From an uncultured Oligoflexia bacterium (GTDB taxonomy: Bacteria > Bdellovibrionota > Bacteriovoracia > Bacteriovoracales > Bacteriovoracaceae): a stretch of 64,000 nucleotides of DNA. Location: assembly GCA_913058265.1 (NCBI GenBank), contig CAJXPQ010000004.1, positions 1-64,000 on the forward strand, written 5' to 3'. A program made the position numbers and the translations under genes. Positions 7,410 to 16,183 of this stretch are shown here, piece after piece (within the stretch, counting starts at the first letter, position 1; the number at the start of each line of letters is the position of its first letter). The notes beneath the pieces are model-generated. The model ran no database searches, had not been told where the DNA came from, and saw only the letters and a list, made by a program, of their open reading frames with translations.

Positions 7410-8696
7410 ATTACTAGGTTTGATAAAGAAAAATTTGGAAAAGCTTTTTGTGTCCTCCCGTGGGTACATAGTTTTATTAATCTTGGCGGAGAGCATCAGG
7501 TTTGCTGTACAGGTGAAGAGTTCGATAATTATATTCTTGATGATAATAATAAGCGAATGAACGTTTTAGACAATAAGTCAGTCGACGATGTCATGAACTC
7601 TCAGTACATGAAAGATTTTCGTCTCAAGCTCTTAGCAGGAGAATTTCCAAATGCATGTACGCGTTGTGCTGTGACGGAAGAGTCTGAAGGGATCTCAAGA
7701 CGTTGTATTGAGAATGATGAATATTCAGGTTTAATCGATGATCTAGTTCAAGATACGAAGGATGATGGAGAGATTACTCCTAGAGTTGTTCACTCTGATT
7801 ATAGGCTTGGTAATATCTGTAATTTACAGTGTCGGATGTGTAACCCTGTGGCCACACGAAAGTGGATAAAAGATTATAGAATTTTATCTGATGATATTTT
7901 ACCCGAAGACTTTTTAGAAAACATTGATAACTACAAGACAAACTCTTGGCTTGACTCAAGCATTCTCTTGGATGATTTTCGAGATAAATTGCCGACAATG
8001 ACTCGACTTCATTTTGGTGGAGGAGAACCACTCTATAACCCAAAAATGCTAGAGATGTTACAAATTTGCATTGAAATGGGATATGCTCAACAAGTTACCA
8101 TTTCATATAATACAAATTTAACAATTCTTAATGATAAAATTCTGGATATTTGGAAGCAGTTTAAGTCTATTAAACTACTGGTTAGCATTGATGGGTTTGG
8201 AGAGCTAAATGATTATATCCGTTCTCCTTCAAAATGGAAGATTATTGATGAAAATTTAAAATATCTTGATGTGCATCACGCAGATTATAATATTGATGAA
8301 ATAATTGTGAGTACGACGGTTCAGATGAATAATATTTTACACCTTGATAAGTTATTTAATTACCTGGGAGATTTTAATTTCGTAGAGAAATGTCCAAATT
8401 TAATCGCACTCTACTTTCCGCAACAGTTATCTTTTTTTATCCTCCCAAAGCCTCTTGTTTATGTTGCAAAGCTTAAGATTGATTCGATTCTTGAAAGAAT
8501 TAAAACTCAAGAGGGAATTCAAGAGTTTATGATTCAAAATTTAAGGCAGATTAGAAATAGCTTAAACGTTCGTCAATCGGATGATGCTCACTTACTCCAA
8601 AAGTTTTTTAAATTCTCAAGAGAGTATGATGAAATACATGGACTTGATATGTTGAAGGTGAATCCAGAGTTTGAGAAATTTGTTTCACAAGAGTAA
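7410..8696 (+). CDS. N-terminal-twitch radical SAM protein, type A, module copy 2
   Basis: About 428 residues, highly similar to the 3956-5236 protein throughout, with the same FCVLPW, VCCTGEEF, CTRC, CNLQCRMC and HFGGGEP motifs. The TTG at 7395 is a possible start, but the ATT at 7410 has TGGAG seven bases upstream and aligns with the ATG of the lone type A gene, as in copy 1. 77 bases (7545-7621) are identical to 4091-4167 although flanking third positions have diverged, which suggests gene conversion. The TAA stop directly abuts the stop of the convergent type B gene with no base between. The substrate is unknown. Confidence 0.85.
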   Translation: MTRFDKEKFGKAFCVLPWVHSFINLGGEHQVCCTGEEFDNYILDDNNKRMNVLDNKSVDDVMNSQYMKDFRLKLLAGEFPNACTRCAVTEESEGISRRCIENDEYSGLIDDLVQDTKDDGEITPRVVHSDYRLGNICNLQCRMCNPVATRKWIKDYRILSDDILPEDFLENIDNYKTNSWLDSSILLDDFRDKLPTMTRLHFGGGEPLYNPKMLEMLQICIEMGYAQQVTISYNTNLTILNDKILDIWKQFKSIKLLVSIDGFGELNDYIRSPSKWKIIDENLKYLDVHHADYNIDEIIVSTTVQMNNILHLDKLFNYLGDFNFVEKCPNLIALYFPQQLSFFILPKPLVYVAKLKIDSILERIKTQEGIQEFMIQNLRQIRNSLNVRQSDDAHLLQKFFKFSREYDEIHGLDMLKVNPEFEKFVSQE

Positions 8697-9974
8697 TTAG
8701 CTGTCTAACATTTCCAAAAGTTCAGGATAAGTATCTTTAAAACTTTCAGATCTAATCCTATCTAATCTTTCTGTTTGAATTTGAAAGTTTTCAAGAAGAT
8801 GAGTTCGATCCTCCGAATTCATATAGTTAATTTGACTTATAAGTGTTCCAAAGAATTCACTCCAGTCAGCATCAGGATGAGTTTGTTTGAGTAGACCCAT
8901 ATAAGCTTTGAGCTTAACCTCTGCAGACTCTTTGAACCTTTTTGGTAAGACTTGAGTTCGGTATTCAGTGGGGTCTTGTAAAGTGTTAAAGATAAAACCA
9001 TACTCATCAATAATTTTTTTATTGTAAAAATAAAAATGAATTTGTGGAATACGGTGAATATTGAATATCTGTAATGTACAATTTATTTCGTAAACTGCAT
9101 TTGTTAACTCACTTTGTACCTTGTTTACGTTTTCGACAAACTTAGACCAGTTAAGCCCAGATCTAAAATATTCGCCTCTGGCTTCTATGTCATCAATACT
9201 TATACTGAGGTTAATTTTCTTAAACTGTTTCCATAAATGAAGGAGGTCATATTTCTTAAACTTTAAGACACTCATATTTGTGTTGTAGTGTAATTCAACG
9301 TCTGTTTTTCCTTTTACAATTAAAAGTTCAAGACACTGGTAATGCTCTTCCATCATAAGTGGCTCACCTCCAGCAAAGTAGGCAATTTCTATATGTTCTA
9401 AACTATCTTCAATCTCTTCCCATAGTGCAGGGTTTGCATCGGTTAGATTTATAAGCTTTTTATCTTCTGATTTAAAGTCCCAAAGTTTTTGGTGATCTTC
9501 ATACCAGCTTGAACTCAAAGCAGGGGAACAACCTCTACACTTAAAGTTACAAATATTACTGAAGCGTATATCAAGATAGCGCATCTCTAGATTTGTACTA
9601 CTACCATCTGGCTTGGTGTCTTTGAGAACGTTCACATGATGCTTAAACCAGCTATTCATCTGCTTTCTCATGGTATCAATACCGCTCTCTTCAAGCTCAT
9701 AGCACTTTGAGCAACTGTATACCGGTCTATCTGAAAGCATCAGCTTTCTTGTGGCATTGTATTTGTCGCTATTCCAGGCTTCCTTAATACTTTTATCGTT
9801 AACATTGGCATATGGGTCGTTGAAATCGGACACACAGCAAGGAAGTACGTCTCCATTTGGTAGAAGGTGAGTGTGAATCCAAGGAAGCATGCAGAAATGT
9901 TTGCTTCTCTCAATATCCTCGGAAGTATTAATTTTAGATTTTTCTCTAAATATATTCTTTAATCTTTTTAACAA
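8697..9974 (-). CDS. N-terminal-twitch radical SAM protein, type B, module copy 2
   Basis: A 425-residue paralogue of the 5906-7183 protein with the same cysteines (CMLPW, LPCC, CSKC, CNFKCRGC) and FAGGEPLM. It starts with TTG behind TGGAG and is driven by the duplicated promoter at 9999-10027. Bases 9664-9734 are identical to 6873-6943 of copy 1, while neighbouring bases differ. It has no glycosyltransferase-like gene after it: its stop codon touches the stop of the convergent type A gene. The copies may have diverged in substrate, or may simply raise dosage; neither can be decided from sequence. Confidence 0.88.
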   Translation of the reverse strand: MLKRLKNIFREKSKINTSEDIERSKHFCMLPWIHTHLLPNGDVLPCCVSDFNDPYANVNDKSIKEAWNSDKYNATRKLMLSDRPVYSCSKCYELEESGIDTMRKQMNSWFKHHVNVLKDTKPDGSSTNLEMRYLDIRFSNICNFKCRGCSPALSSSWYEDHQKLWDFKSEDKKLINLTDANPALWEEIEDSLEHIEIAYFAGGEPLMMEEHYQCLELLIVKGKTDVELHYNTNMSVLKFKKYDLLHLWKQFKKINLSISIDDIEARGEYFRSGLNWSKFVENVNKVQSELTNAVYEINCTLQIFNIHRIPQIHFYFYNKKIIDEYGFIFNTLQDPTEYRTQVLPKRFKESAEVKLKAYMGLLKQTHPDADWSEFFGTLISQINYMNSEDRTHLLENFQIQTERLDRIRSESFKDTYPELLEMLDS

Positions 9975-9998
9975 CTAAACTCCAGTTCTATTTAGTTA

Positions 9999-10027
9999 AT
10001 TAAAGAGAATGTTAAGTGTAATGTCAA
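9999..10027 (-). promoter_or_regulatory. Sigma-70 promoter of type B gene, module copy 2
   Basis: TTGACA (10022-10027), a 17-base spacer and TTTAAT (9999-10004) on the minus strand, 24 bases before the TTG start at 9974. It is part of the 39-base block 9990-10028 shared with 7199-7237. The palindrome seen upstream of copy 1 is missing. Confidence 0.8.
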
Positions 10028-10034
10028 AATACAG

Positions 10035-11585
10035 TTACTTTGTTCGCTGAGTTATTTTTTCTAGCTCAGCACCTTCAATAGCAACAACAGTTGGTTTAGG
10101 CATATTTCCTGTGGGCCAGTTACTGGTAGGATTACTTAGGTCTTTTGTTCTCTCCCCAGGATGCTGTACAGATAAAAATAAAGTCTTCTGGTCTGGCGAA
10201 AAGCTTAGACCTGTTAGTTCTGCGTCAACTGGAGCTGATGCAACCTGAATGACATTACCTGCATTTTTACCGCTGGTAGGAATTACAAATAGGCCGTTAT
10301 TGCCAAAACTCTTGTACTTGCCTTTTCCAATGGCACCTCCGCTAATATCAGAGGACATCCATAAATTCCCATTTTGATCGAACGCAAGATTATCCGGGCA
10401 AGAGAATTTAGAAAGTTCTCCTCCAAAGAGGAAGGTTTCGGCCTTAAAGCTAGTAGCACTGTGGTCGTTAGCACTTTCACTAACTTTTAGTATACTGCCA
10501 AAAGGATCATCTTTAGACGCACTTTTAGTAAGTGCAATATAAACATCTCCTGTATGTGGGTGGACTTCAATATCTTCTGGTCTGTTTAGCTCTGTTGCTC
10601 CAAGAACTTTAGAGGCTTCTCTCGCGTAAGTAAGAACTTCTAATTGTGTCTTAAAGTGTTTCTTTAATATTGGTGAGAGTTCCAAGTCGAGCGGCAGCCA
10701 TTTACCTTGCTCAGTATTGGCAACGTAAAGTATACCTTGATTAAAATCAGAGTTATTTTTTGAGACAAACTTATAGAGATGTTCATTTTCTTTATCATCT
10801 CCCGAGTAGACTACAACATGACCACTTTTAGAAGTAATGCAGGTTGCACTTTCATGCCCAAAGCGTCCGAGGTTTGTATGCTTTTGAGCTTTACCCGTAT
10901 CTGGATCTACTTCAACTACCCAGCCGTAATGTTCGACGGGATGAGGGTAGAACTTTTCCCATTCAACTCGTGTCTTTTTAAATTTACCTGTTTTTCTATT
11001 ATGTTCACCATAGTTTTTATGGGTATTTTCTTCACAGGTTAAGAATGTATTCCATGGAGTAAAACCCCCGGCACAGTTTGAGCATGTGCCCTCTACTGTA
11101 TTGAGGCCTTTTACTTTTACACCATTAGCAAAAGTCATAGGAGTGTCGCCTCGAACACCTCTGTTTACGGGGTCATCTTTTTGAAACTTCCATTTACGAT
11201 CAATCTTTTTTACTTTGATAATCGATCCGCCGACCAAGCGTCTTTCTTTGTCTACATTCTCTTTTGTTCGCTCAAGTCCTGATACAAAAAGCGGATGTGT
11301 GTACTCGTGGTTGACCCACATAATGAGCTCGGAAGAAGATAACGGCTTATAGGTTATATAATCATTATTAAAGCCAAATACATCATATTTATTTATTTGG
11401 TCACCCCAACTAATTAGGGGGTAGTAGTTGAATCCATCAGCTAGTATTAGGTCATCTTCCAAGGAAGGAAAGGTGTTTGGACTAATACTTTGGCAGGAGA
11501 CCAGGCTTTCTAGTACGGATATTCCAGCAAGTGAGTAGCTAGTAACACCTAAAAACTTTAAAAATTCTCTTCTATTATTATTCAT
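10035..11585 (-). CDS. phoX: PhoX-family (DUF839) alkaline phosphatase-like protein
   Basis: A 516-residue exported protein. The N-terminus NNNRREFLKFLG carries a twin-arginine motif, so Tat export of a folded metalloprotein is expected. A cysteine in LVSC near residue 31 could also serve as a lipidation site. The segment CAGGFTPWNTFLTCEEN is typical of PhoX, a Ca/Fe-dependent phosphatase that releases phosphate from phosphoesters outside the cytoplasm. Repeated beta-propeller-like segments (HPHTGDVYIALT, DQNGNLWMSSD) fit the family. It is monocistronic and divergent from the aminotransferase gene. The gene symbol is by family resemblance only. Confidence 0.8.
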   Translation of the reverse strand: MNNNRREFLKFLGVTSYSLAGISVLESLVSCQSISPNTFPSLEDDLILADGFNYYPLISWGDQINKYDVFGFNNDYITYKPLSSSELIMWVNHEYTHPLFVSGLERTKENVDKERRLVGGSIIKVKKIDRKWKFQKDDPVNRGVRGDTPMTFANGVKVKGLNTVEGTCSNCAGGFTPWNTFLTCEENTHKNYGEHNRKTGKFKKTRVEWEKFYPHPVEHYGWVVEVDPDTGKAQKHTNLGRFGHESATCITSKSGHVVVYSGDDKENEHLYKFVSKNNSDFNQGILYVANTEQGKWLPLDLELSPILKKHFKTQLEVLTYAREASKVLGATELNRPEDIEVHPHTGDVYIALTKSASKDDPFGSILKVSESANDHSATSFKAETFLFGGELSKFSCPDNLAFDQNGNLWMSSDISGGAIGKGKYKSFGNNGLFVIPTSGKNAGNVIQVASAPVDAELTGLSFSPDQKTLFLSVQHPGERTKDLSNPTSNWPTGNMPKPTVVAIEGAELEKITQRTK

Positions 11586-11706
11586 GGCAATAATTTATCA
11601 CGATTATAAATATTGTACATAATTACAGTCATATTTTTGTTATTTTTTTGTTTTAAATTTAATAATTTGGTACTCTTCCATTAGTAATTATTTAAAAGGA
11701 AAAGCT

Positions 11707-12828
11707 ATGTCTATTGATCGTGTACCATTTATCACTCTAAATCGTTTTGAAAATGGTTTTAAAGAGAATTTTTTAAGTGGAGTTACAACATTATTTGATA
11801 ATACTCAATTTGTTGGAGGCCCACAAGTTGCGACCTTGGAGCAAAAGCTATCAGAAAAAACTGGAGCAAAATATACAGTTGGCTGTGCAAATGGAACAGA
11901 CGCTATCCAACTAGCTTTAAGAGGTGTCGATGTTAAGAAGGACGAAGTTGTTCTTATTCCTGATATGACTTTTTGGGCGACTTTTGAAGCCGTTGTAAAT
12001 GTTGGCGCAAAGCCGGCGACGATAGACGTAAATAGAGAAAACTGTCATTGGGACATTGAAACATTTAAACAAGCTGTTGATAAATTTAAGCCAAAGGCAG
12101 CGGTTATGGTTCACCTTTATGGTTGGGGATCTCCTGACACGATGGCCATTAGAGAATATGCTAAAGAAAAAGGAGTTGTTCTTATTGAAGACGGAGCACA
12201 ATGCTTTGGAACAAAGGTTGATGGAAAGTCACTTCTTGGAACAGCTCAAATTGCAACAACAAGTTTTTACCCTGCAAAAGTTTTAGGTGCCTCAGGTGAT
12301 GCTGGAGCAGTTTTTACTAATGATGAAGAACTTGCAAACAGAGTTCGTGTTTTGAGTAATCACGGTAGAACAACTCACTATACTCATGGGCTTGTAGGGT
12401 GGAATTCTCGTATTGGTGCCTACGAATCATTATTTTTAAACCTATCTCTTGATCATATTGATGCAAGACTTGATAGCAGAAGAAAAGCTGTCGCTTACTA
12501 TAATGAGCACTTAAAAGATCTACCCCTTAAGGTTGTATTATCTCCTGATAATGTAGATGAAAATGGCTATTGTGCAGTTGCGATGATAGATCCAAGTTTA
12601 CGTACAGCTTTAATTGATGACCTGAAATCTCAGAATATTGGAGTGGGAACAATTTATCCTGGAGCGATGAGTTTACAAGAAGGTGCTCCAGAGTTTCTAG
12701 CAGGAAAAATCGATAACGGAAATGCTCACCATATCTCTCAATCAGTAGTAAACCTTCCATGTTTTGCTTATATCACTGATGAGGAGCTAAACTATGTTGT
12801 TTCTGCAGTAAATAAACACTTTTCTTAG
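11707..12828 (+). CDS. DegT/DnrJ/EryC1/StrS-family PLP aminotransferase
   Basis: A 373-residue cytoplasmic enzyme of the sugar-aminotransferase family, which transfers an amino group to a nucleotide-linked keto sugar using pyridoxal phosphate. The N-terminal FVGGPQVATLEQKLSE segment, the VGCANGTDAIQLAL phosphate-binding region, EDGAQCFG, and the lysine in SFYPAKVLGASGDAGAVFT (Schiff-base position) are all present. The length is normal for the family. The start ATG has AAAAGGAAAAG upstream. No other sugar-nucleotide gene is adjacent, but the surface-modification theme of the radical SAM cluster is close by. The exact sugar is unknown. Confidence 0.88.
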   Translation: MSIDRVPFITLNRFENGFKENFLSGVTTLFDNTQFVGGPQVATLEQKLSEKTGAKYTVGCANGTDAIQLALRGVDVKKDEVVLIPDMTFWATFEAVVNVGAKPATIDVNRENCHWDIETFKQAVDKFKPKAAVMVHLYGWGSPDTMAIREYAKEKGVVLIEDGAQCFGTKVDGKSLLGTAQIATTSFYPAKVLGASGDAGAVFTNDEELANRVRVLSNHGRTTHYTHGLVGWNSRIGAYESLFLNLSLDHIDARLDSRRKAVAYYNEHLKDLPLKVVLSPDNVDENGYCAVAMIDPSLRTALIDDLKSQNIGVGTIYPGAMSLQEGAPEFLAGKIDNGNAHHISQSVVNLPCFAYITDEELNYVVSAVNKHFS

Positions 12829-12894
12829 AGTCAACTATTTGTGTATTTTTAATCTTCTCGCAAGAATCTTTGCCAAATAGGCCATAATAATTGC

Positions 12895-13253
12895 TTAGGT
12901 TCTTGTATTATTTGCATAGTACGCATGAATTTTTTTTAATGGTATCTCAAGAGTGAACACTTCTTTTGAGTTTTCGATAATATCCGTTGTGACCTCATCA
13001 TCTTCTAAAATATTGAGCTCACCAAAAAGAGAACCTTTACTTAGAATTATTTTTTTCCGTCTCTACGAGTTAGATAGACTTCACCTTCAAGAATGATAGT
13101 TAAGTTCGAATTATTTGCTCCACTCTCAAGGATTTTTATTTCTTTACCATATTGATGAACACTACAGTCAGAAATAATTTCTTCTATTTCTTTTTCTGTT
13201 AACTCGTAGAACAATGGAGACGATTTAACCAATTTGATTACAGAGTTACCCAC
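12895..13253 (-). pseudogene. Cyclic-nucleotide-binding domain protein, frame interrupted at an A7 run
   Basis: A GTG-started frame (13253 to 13047, 68 aa) encodes the first half of a cAMP/cGMP-binding fold (SPLFYELTEKEIEEI, ILESGANNSNLTIILEGEVY). It stops at TAA directly after GGA AAA AAA. If one A is re-read (-1), translation continues as IILSKGSLFGELNILEDDE, which contains the phosphate-binding-cassette signature FGELNIL, and ends at 12895, giving a complete domain of 119 residues. The heptamer A AAA AAA is a classic slippery site, so this may be programmed frameshifting, transcript slippage, a mutation or a sequencing error. No effector domain is attached. Confidence 0.7.
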
Positions 13254-13390
13254 AATTACACCGAGAGTAGAGGATTTTTCATAAAAAAGATTCTTTGGTT
13301 ATATTTAAAAATATATTGTGATTCTATCACCTTTGTTATTATAGTTGGGTATGACTAATAGATCAAATAGCGACTTAGGACATTTGAAGT

Positions 13391-13504
13391 CTAAATTAAG
13401 TAACCATCATCTATTTTGAGGTCCACAATTTCAGTATTTACCATTTCAGTCAGCACTTTCTCTATAAGTATTTCAGGATGACTTGCTGTAAGAGTAATTG
13501 AGGG
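13391..13504 (-). pseudogene. Possible 3' remnant of a lost gene
   Basis: On the minus strand 37 codons read PSITLTASHPEILIEK, then VLTEMVNTEIVDLKIDDGYLI, then TAG. The composition is protein-like, but there is an in-frame TAG just upstream and no ribosome site. It may be the tail of a deleted gene or chance. Confidence 0.2.
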
Positions 13505-13517
13505 CTAAAGAAGGTAT

Positions 13518-14672
13518 ATGCAAAATGCAATAGATGCCATCTCTGAACAATTAATTGGAGAAACATTTGAAAAATGTACCTTTTCTTCACCTCGTAATAA
13601 GTCCGGTGAGATCCGTAGTGTTGTTATCAATGCTATAAGTAATTCGCTAGAAATCACGGTTGAACTTCGACTACAAAAGCATAATGATATTAAAACGATC
13701 CTAAAAAAAGATTTTTTAACGAAAGAACTTCCTGAATATTTACAACAATTCAAGCAATGTCTTGTGAAGAGTGAAGCATCAGAGATACAGATACTATTAA
13801 ACAAAAAAATGACATCAAAAATAATAAAATCTGTTAACAAAAATGAAGTAAATAAAAAACATAATCGCGATAAAAATTATCTTATTCCTGACGGTGAGCC
13901 ATGTCCCTTTCTTGTGGCAATTGATGTTATGGATAAGAGTGGGCGAGTTAAGTCCAATCATTATAAAAAATTCCGCCAAATAAATCGTTTCCTAGAATTA
14001 GTTAATGATTTATATAGGGATCAAGAATTAAGTGAGTTTCACGCTGTAGATTTCGGTTGTGGAAAGTCTTATCTGACTTTCGCCCTATATCATTATTTTG
14101 CAAATATAAAAAAAATTAAAATTAAAATTACTGGCATTGATCTCAAGCAGGAAGTCATTGATCATTGTAATGAAATTGCTGAAAAATTATCTTTTGATCA
14201 ACTCCATTTTGCTCATGGATTTATTCATGATTTTAAAACAGATGATCCTGTAGACTTTGTGGTGACATTACATGCCTGTGATACCGCTACAGATGATGCA
14301 ATACTTTTCTCTCTAAGACATAAGGCTGAAAAAATGATGTTTGTTCCATGCTGTCAGCATGAGCTTAACAAACAGCTGAAGAATGATGAATCTTCCATAT
14401 TATTAAAACATGGAATTTTTCGAGATCGTATGACTGCTCTTGTGACTGATACTATGAGGGCACAATTATTAGAGGTCTGTGGTTATAAAGTTCAAAGTAT
14501 GGAGTTTATCAGTCTTGAACATACTGCTAAAAATATATTACTTCGATGCTCAAAGATTGAAAGAGACTCAAAAAAGACTGAAGAGTTGCTTCAAAATTAT
14601 CTTACTTTTAAAAAACAGTGGAATATCGAACCTTATTTAGAAAAAGAATTATCAAGTGGAAAATTTATATAA
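13518..14672 (+). CDS. Class I SAM-dependent methyltransferase
   Basis: A 384-residue protein. The C-terminal half is a Rossmann methyltransferase: motif I is DFGCGKSYLTFALYHYF (about 175-190), followed by ITGIDLKQEVIDHC. LHACDTATDDAI and the cysteine pair FVPCCQHE are typical of the methyltransferase group related to eukaryotic GSTCD and similar proteins. The N-terminal half is unrecognised and may bind the substrate, possibly RNA. The start at 13518 has AAGAAGGT just upstream. The stop lies six bases from the 3' end of the convergent tRNA-Gly gene. The substrate is unknown. Confidence 0.82.
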   Translation: MQNAIDAISEQLIGETFEKCTFSSPRNKSGEIRSVVINAISNSLEITVELRLQKHNDIKTILKKDFLTKELPEYLQQFKQCLVKSEASEIQILLNKKMTSKIIKSVNKNEVNKKHNRDKNYLIPDGEPCPFLVAIDVMDKSGRVKSNHYKKFRQINRFLELVNDLYRDQELSEFHAVDFGCGKSYLTFALYHYFANIKKIKIKITGIDLKQEVIDHCNEIAEKLSFDQLHFAHGFIHDFKTDDPVDFVVTLHACDTATDDAILFSLRHKAEKMMFVPCCQHELNKQLKNDESSILLKHGIFRDRMTALVTDTMRAQLLEVCGYKVQSMEFISLEHTAKNILLRCSKIERDSKKTEELLQNYLTFKKQWNIEPYLEKELSSGKFI

Positions 14673-14678
14673 ATAAAA

Positions 14679-14753
14679 TGGAGCGGCTGATGAGGGTCGA
14701 ACTCACGACCTCCTCGTTGGCAACGAGGCGCTCTACCACTGAGCTACAACCGC
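14679..14753 (-). tRNA. tRNA-Gly (GCC)
   Basis: A full cloverleaf can be drawn: acceptor GCGGTTG/CAGCCGC, D-arm GCTC-AGTGGTA-GAGC, anticodon stem CCTCG/CGAGG with loop TTGCCAA (anticodon GCC), variable AGGTC, T-arm GTGAG-TTCGACC-CTCAT, discriminator T. CCA is encoded in the DNA (14679-14681). Confidence 0.97.
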
Positions 14754-14801
14754 TTATAAAGGTAGAGACATATTAGATTTTGGGTTGGTTTCTGTCAATA
14801 G

Positions 14802-16130
14802 CTATTCGATCTTTTGCTCTAAGGCCCGAATGATCTTCTGGAAGCTTTCAGAAGGGAATTGTAGGTAAAGAATCTGTAGAATTTCTTTTTTATTCTTTGG
14901 TGCACTTGAGTCAAGCATGGTTTTTACAAATGCATCTGCAATGATGAAAACCTTGGCGATAGGGTGTATTTCTTCTGAAATATCATCCGGAAATCCAATT
15001 CCATCCTCTGAGCCCTGGTGTTGCAGAAGAACATGCTCAATATATTCATTTGTTTGCGGAAATTCTTTAATTAGAGTCGTGGCATCAAGTGCGTGGGTCA
15101 TTACGTCTTGTTTTTCACTTATTTCTAAACCTGCCGCTTCTAGCTCTTCATTAGTATTAATTTTCATCTGCTTAGCTGACTTAAGCGTAATATCTGCAAA
15201 GAAGCTTAGGTAGGTAATAGTTTCAAGATGCTTTTCTTTATACCAACTTTGCTTGGCAACAACAAAGTTAGAAATAACACATGTAAGGTGTGCTTTTTGA
15301 TAGGCGTAACTGATCTTACTTGAAAATAAGAACTTCAATAGACTTGCTAGTTTTGGAGCTTCTTTAATCGCCTTAATCATCGACCTAATGTTGACCTCAG
15401 ATAGCTCTGAAATTTCAGCTGTTAAACCAGCTTTTTGTATATGCTCTCTAACGATTTCATAGGCATTAGCATTTGTCAGAAGTCGCTCATCGAGACCAAT
15501 ATTATTTTCAAGTTTTGAGATGATACAATTGGTTACAAAGGTAACAAAGTATTGTTGGTAATCTACATGTATCCAAAAGTCTTTTAAGCCCTGAGAGCCA
15601 TATTTATCAATGTCATCAGGAGTGAAACTATCTTGAGCGTGCAGCCTTTTTACGTATTGAAAATCAGAGACGCCTTTTTTTATTCGAATATATACATCAC
15701 AGGGGGTGTGATTTATATCGTAGAAGTAGCTAATTGAGATCGGTATATGCTTTGGTTGAACTTTCTGAGCGAGCTCGTCATCCTTGACTCCAAGAAGATT
15801 CGCAGCATTTTTAACTAGTATCTCCCAAGAAATAGGGTCCTGTAATAGAAGAACTTTATCTTTAAGTTCACTCACTTCTCCAAGAACAATCATTGGTATA
15901 TCAAGCTGCTTTTCTTGTAGAAAATTATAAATTCTAATGGCGGTATTTTTTTCGTCGGTAGCATCAGTTCTGGTAACGATGAGATTAATTGAGGGGAGAA
16001 TATTTAATAATTCAATCGCCTCATCAGCATTATTGCGATCAATAATATCGGTTCCGGTATATGTAAGAAGGTTTAGAGAAAATACCTTTCTTAATTCGCT
16101 GTCATTTTCAATTAAAATCGTCTGGCTCAT
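14802..16130 (-). CDS. Receiver-like protein with degenerate HD-GYP domain
   Basis: A 442-residue protein. Residues 1-115 resemble a response-regulator receiver (TILIENDSELRKVF; a TRTDATDE segment at the phosphoacceptor site). A middle PilZ-like or linker region follows (CDVYIRIKKGVSDFQYVKRL). The C-terminal third resembles HD-GYP: LLQHQGSEDGIGFPDDI and AKVFIIADAFVKTM match the HHExxDGxGYP and IADxxDALT regions. The HD pair itself appears replaced (YLSFFADITL), so cyclic-di-GMP hydrolysis is doubtful and a binding or signalling role is more likely. No ribosome site is obvious at the ATG (16130). Confidence 0.72.
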   Translation of the reverse strand: MSQTILIENDSELRKVFSLNLLTYTGTDIIDRNNADEAIELLNILPSINLIVTRTDATDEKNTAIRIYNFLQEKQLDIPMIVLGEVSELKDKVLLLQDPISWEILVKNAANLLGVKDDELAQKVQPKHIPISISYFYDINHTPCDVYIRIKKGVSDFQYVKRLHAQDSFTPDDIDKYGSQGLKDFWIHVDYQQYFVTFVTNCIISKLENNIGLDERLLTNANAYEIVREHIQKAGLTAEISELSEVNIRSMIKAIKEAPKLASLLKFLFSSKISYAYQKAHLTCVISNFVVAKQSWYKEKHLETITYLSFFADITLKSAKQMKINTNEELEAAGLEISEKQDVMTHALDATTLIKEFPQTNEYIEHVLLQHQGSEDGIGFPDDISEEIHPIAKVFIIADAFVKTMLDSSAPKNKKEILQILYLQFPSESFQKIIRALEQKIE

Positions 16131-16183
16131 GTAATAATAGTAACATAGCTAGCTTATTTGAGTATATAGGTAAAAAGGTGCGA

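Larger units (their letters stand above)
3878..10028. repeat. Tandem duplication of a convergent radical SAM A/B module
   Basis: Unit 1 runs from the block at 3878 to the promoter ending near 7237; unit 2 runs from 7336 to 10028. Each has the same order: upstream block, type A gene (+), type B gene (-), TTGACA promoter. Unit 1 also has the 684-base glycosyltransferase-like gene between A and B. Coding identity is high but uneven, with identical tracts of about 70-77 bases near the 5' part of both gene types. Confidence 0.85.

Noticed and set aside
13505-13840. 111-residue minus-strand frame
   Set aside because: Lies wholly antisense to the start of the methyltransferase gene, with Ser/Phe/Cys-rich shadow composition.
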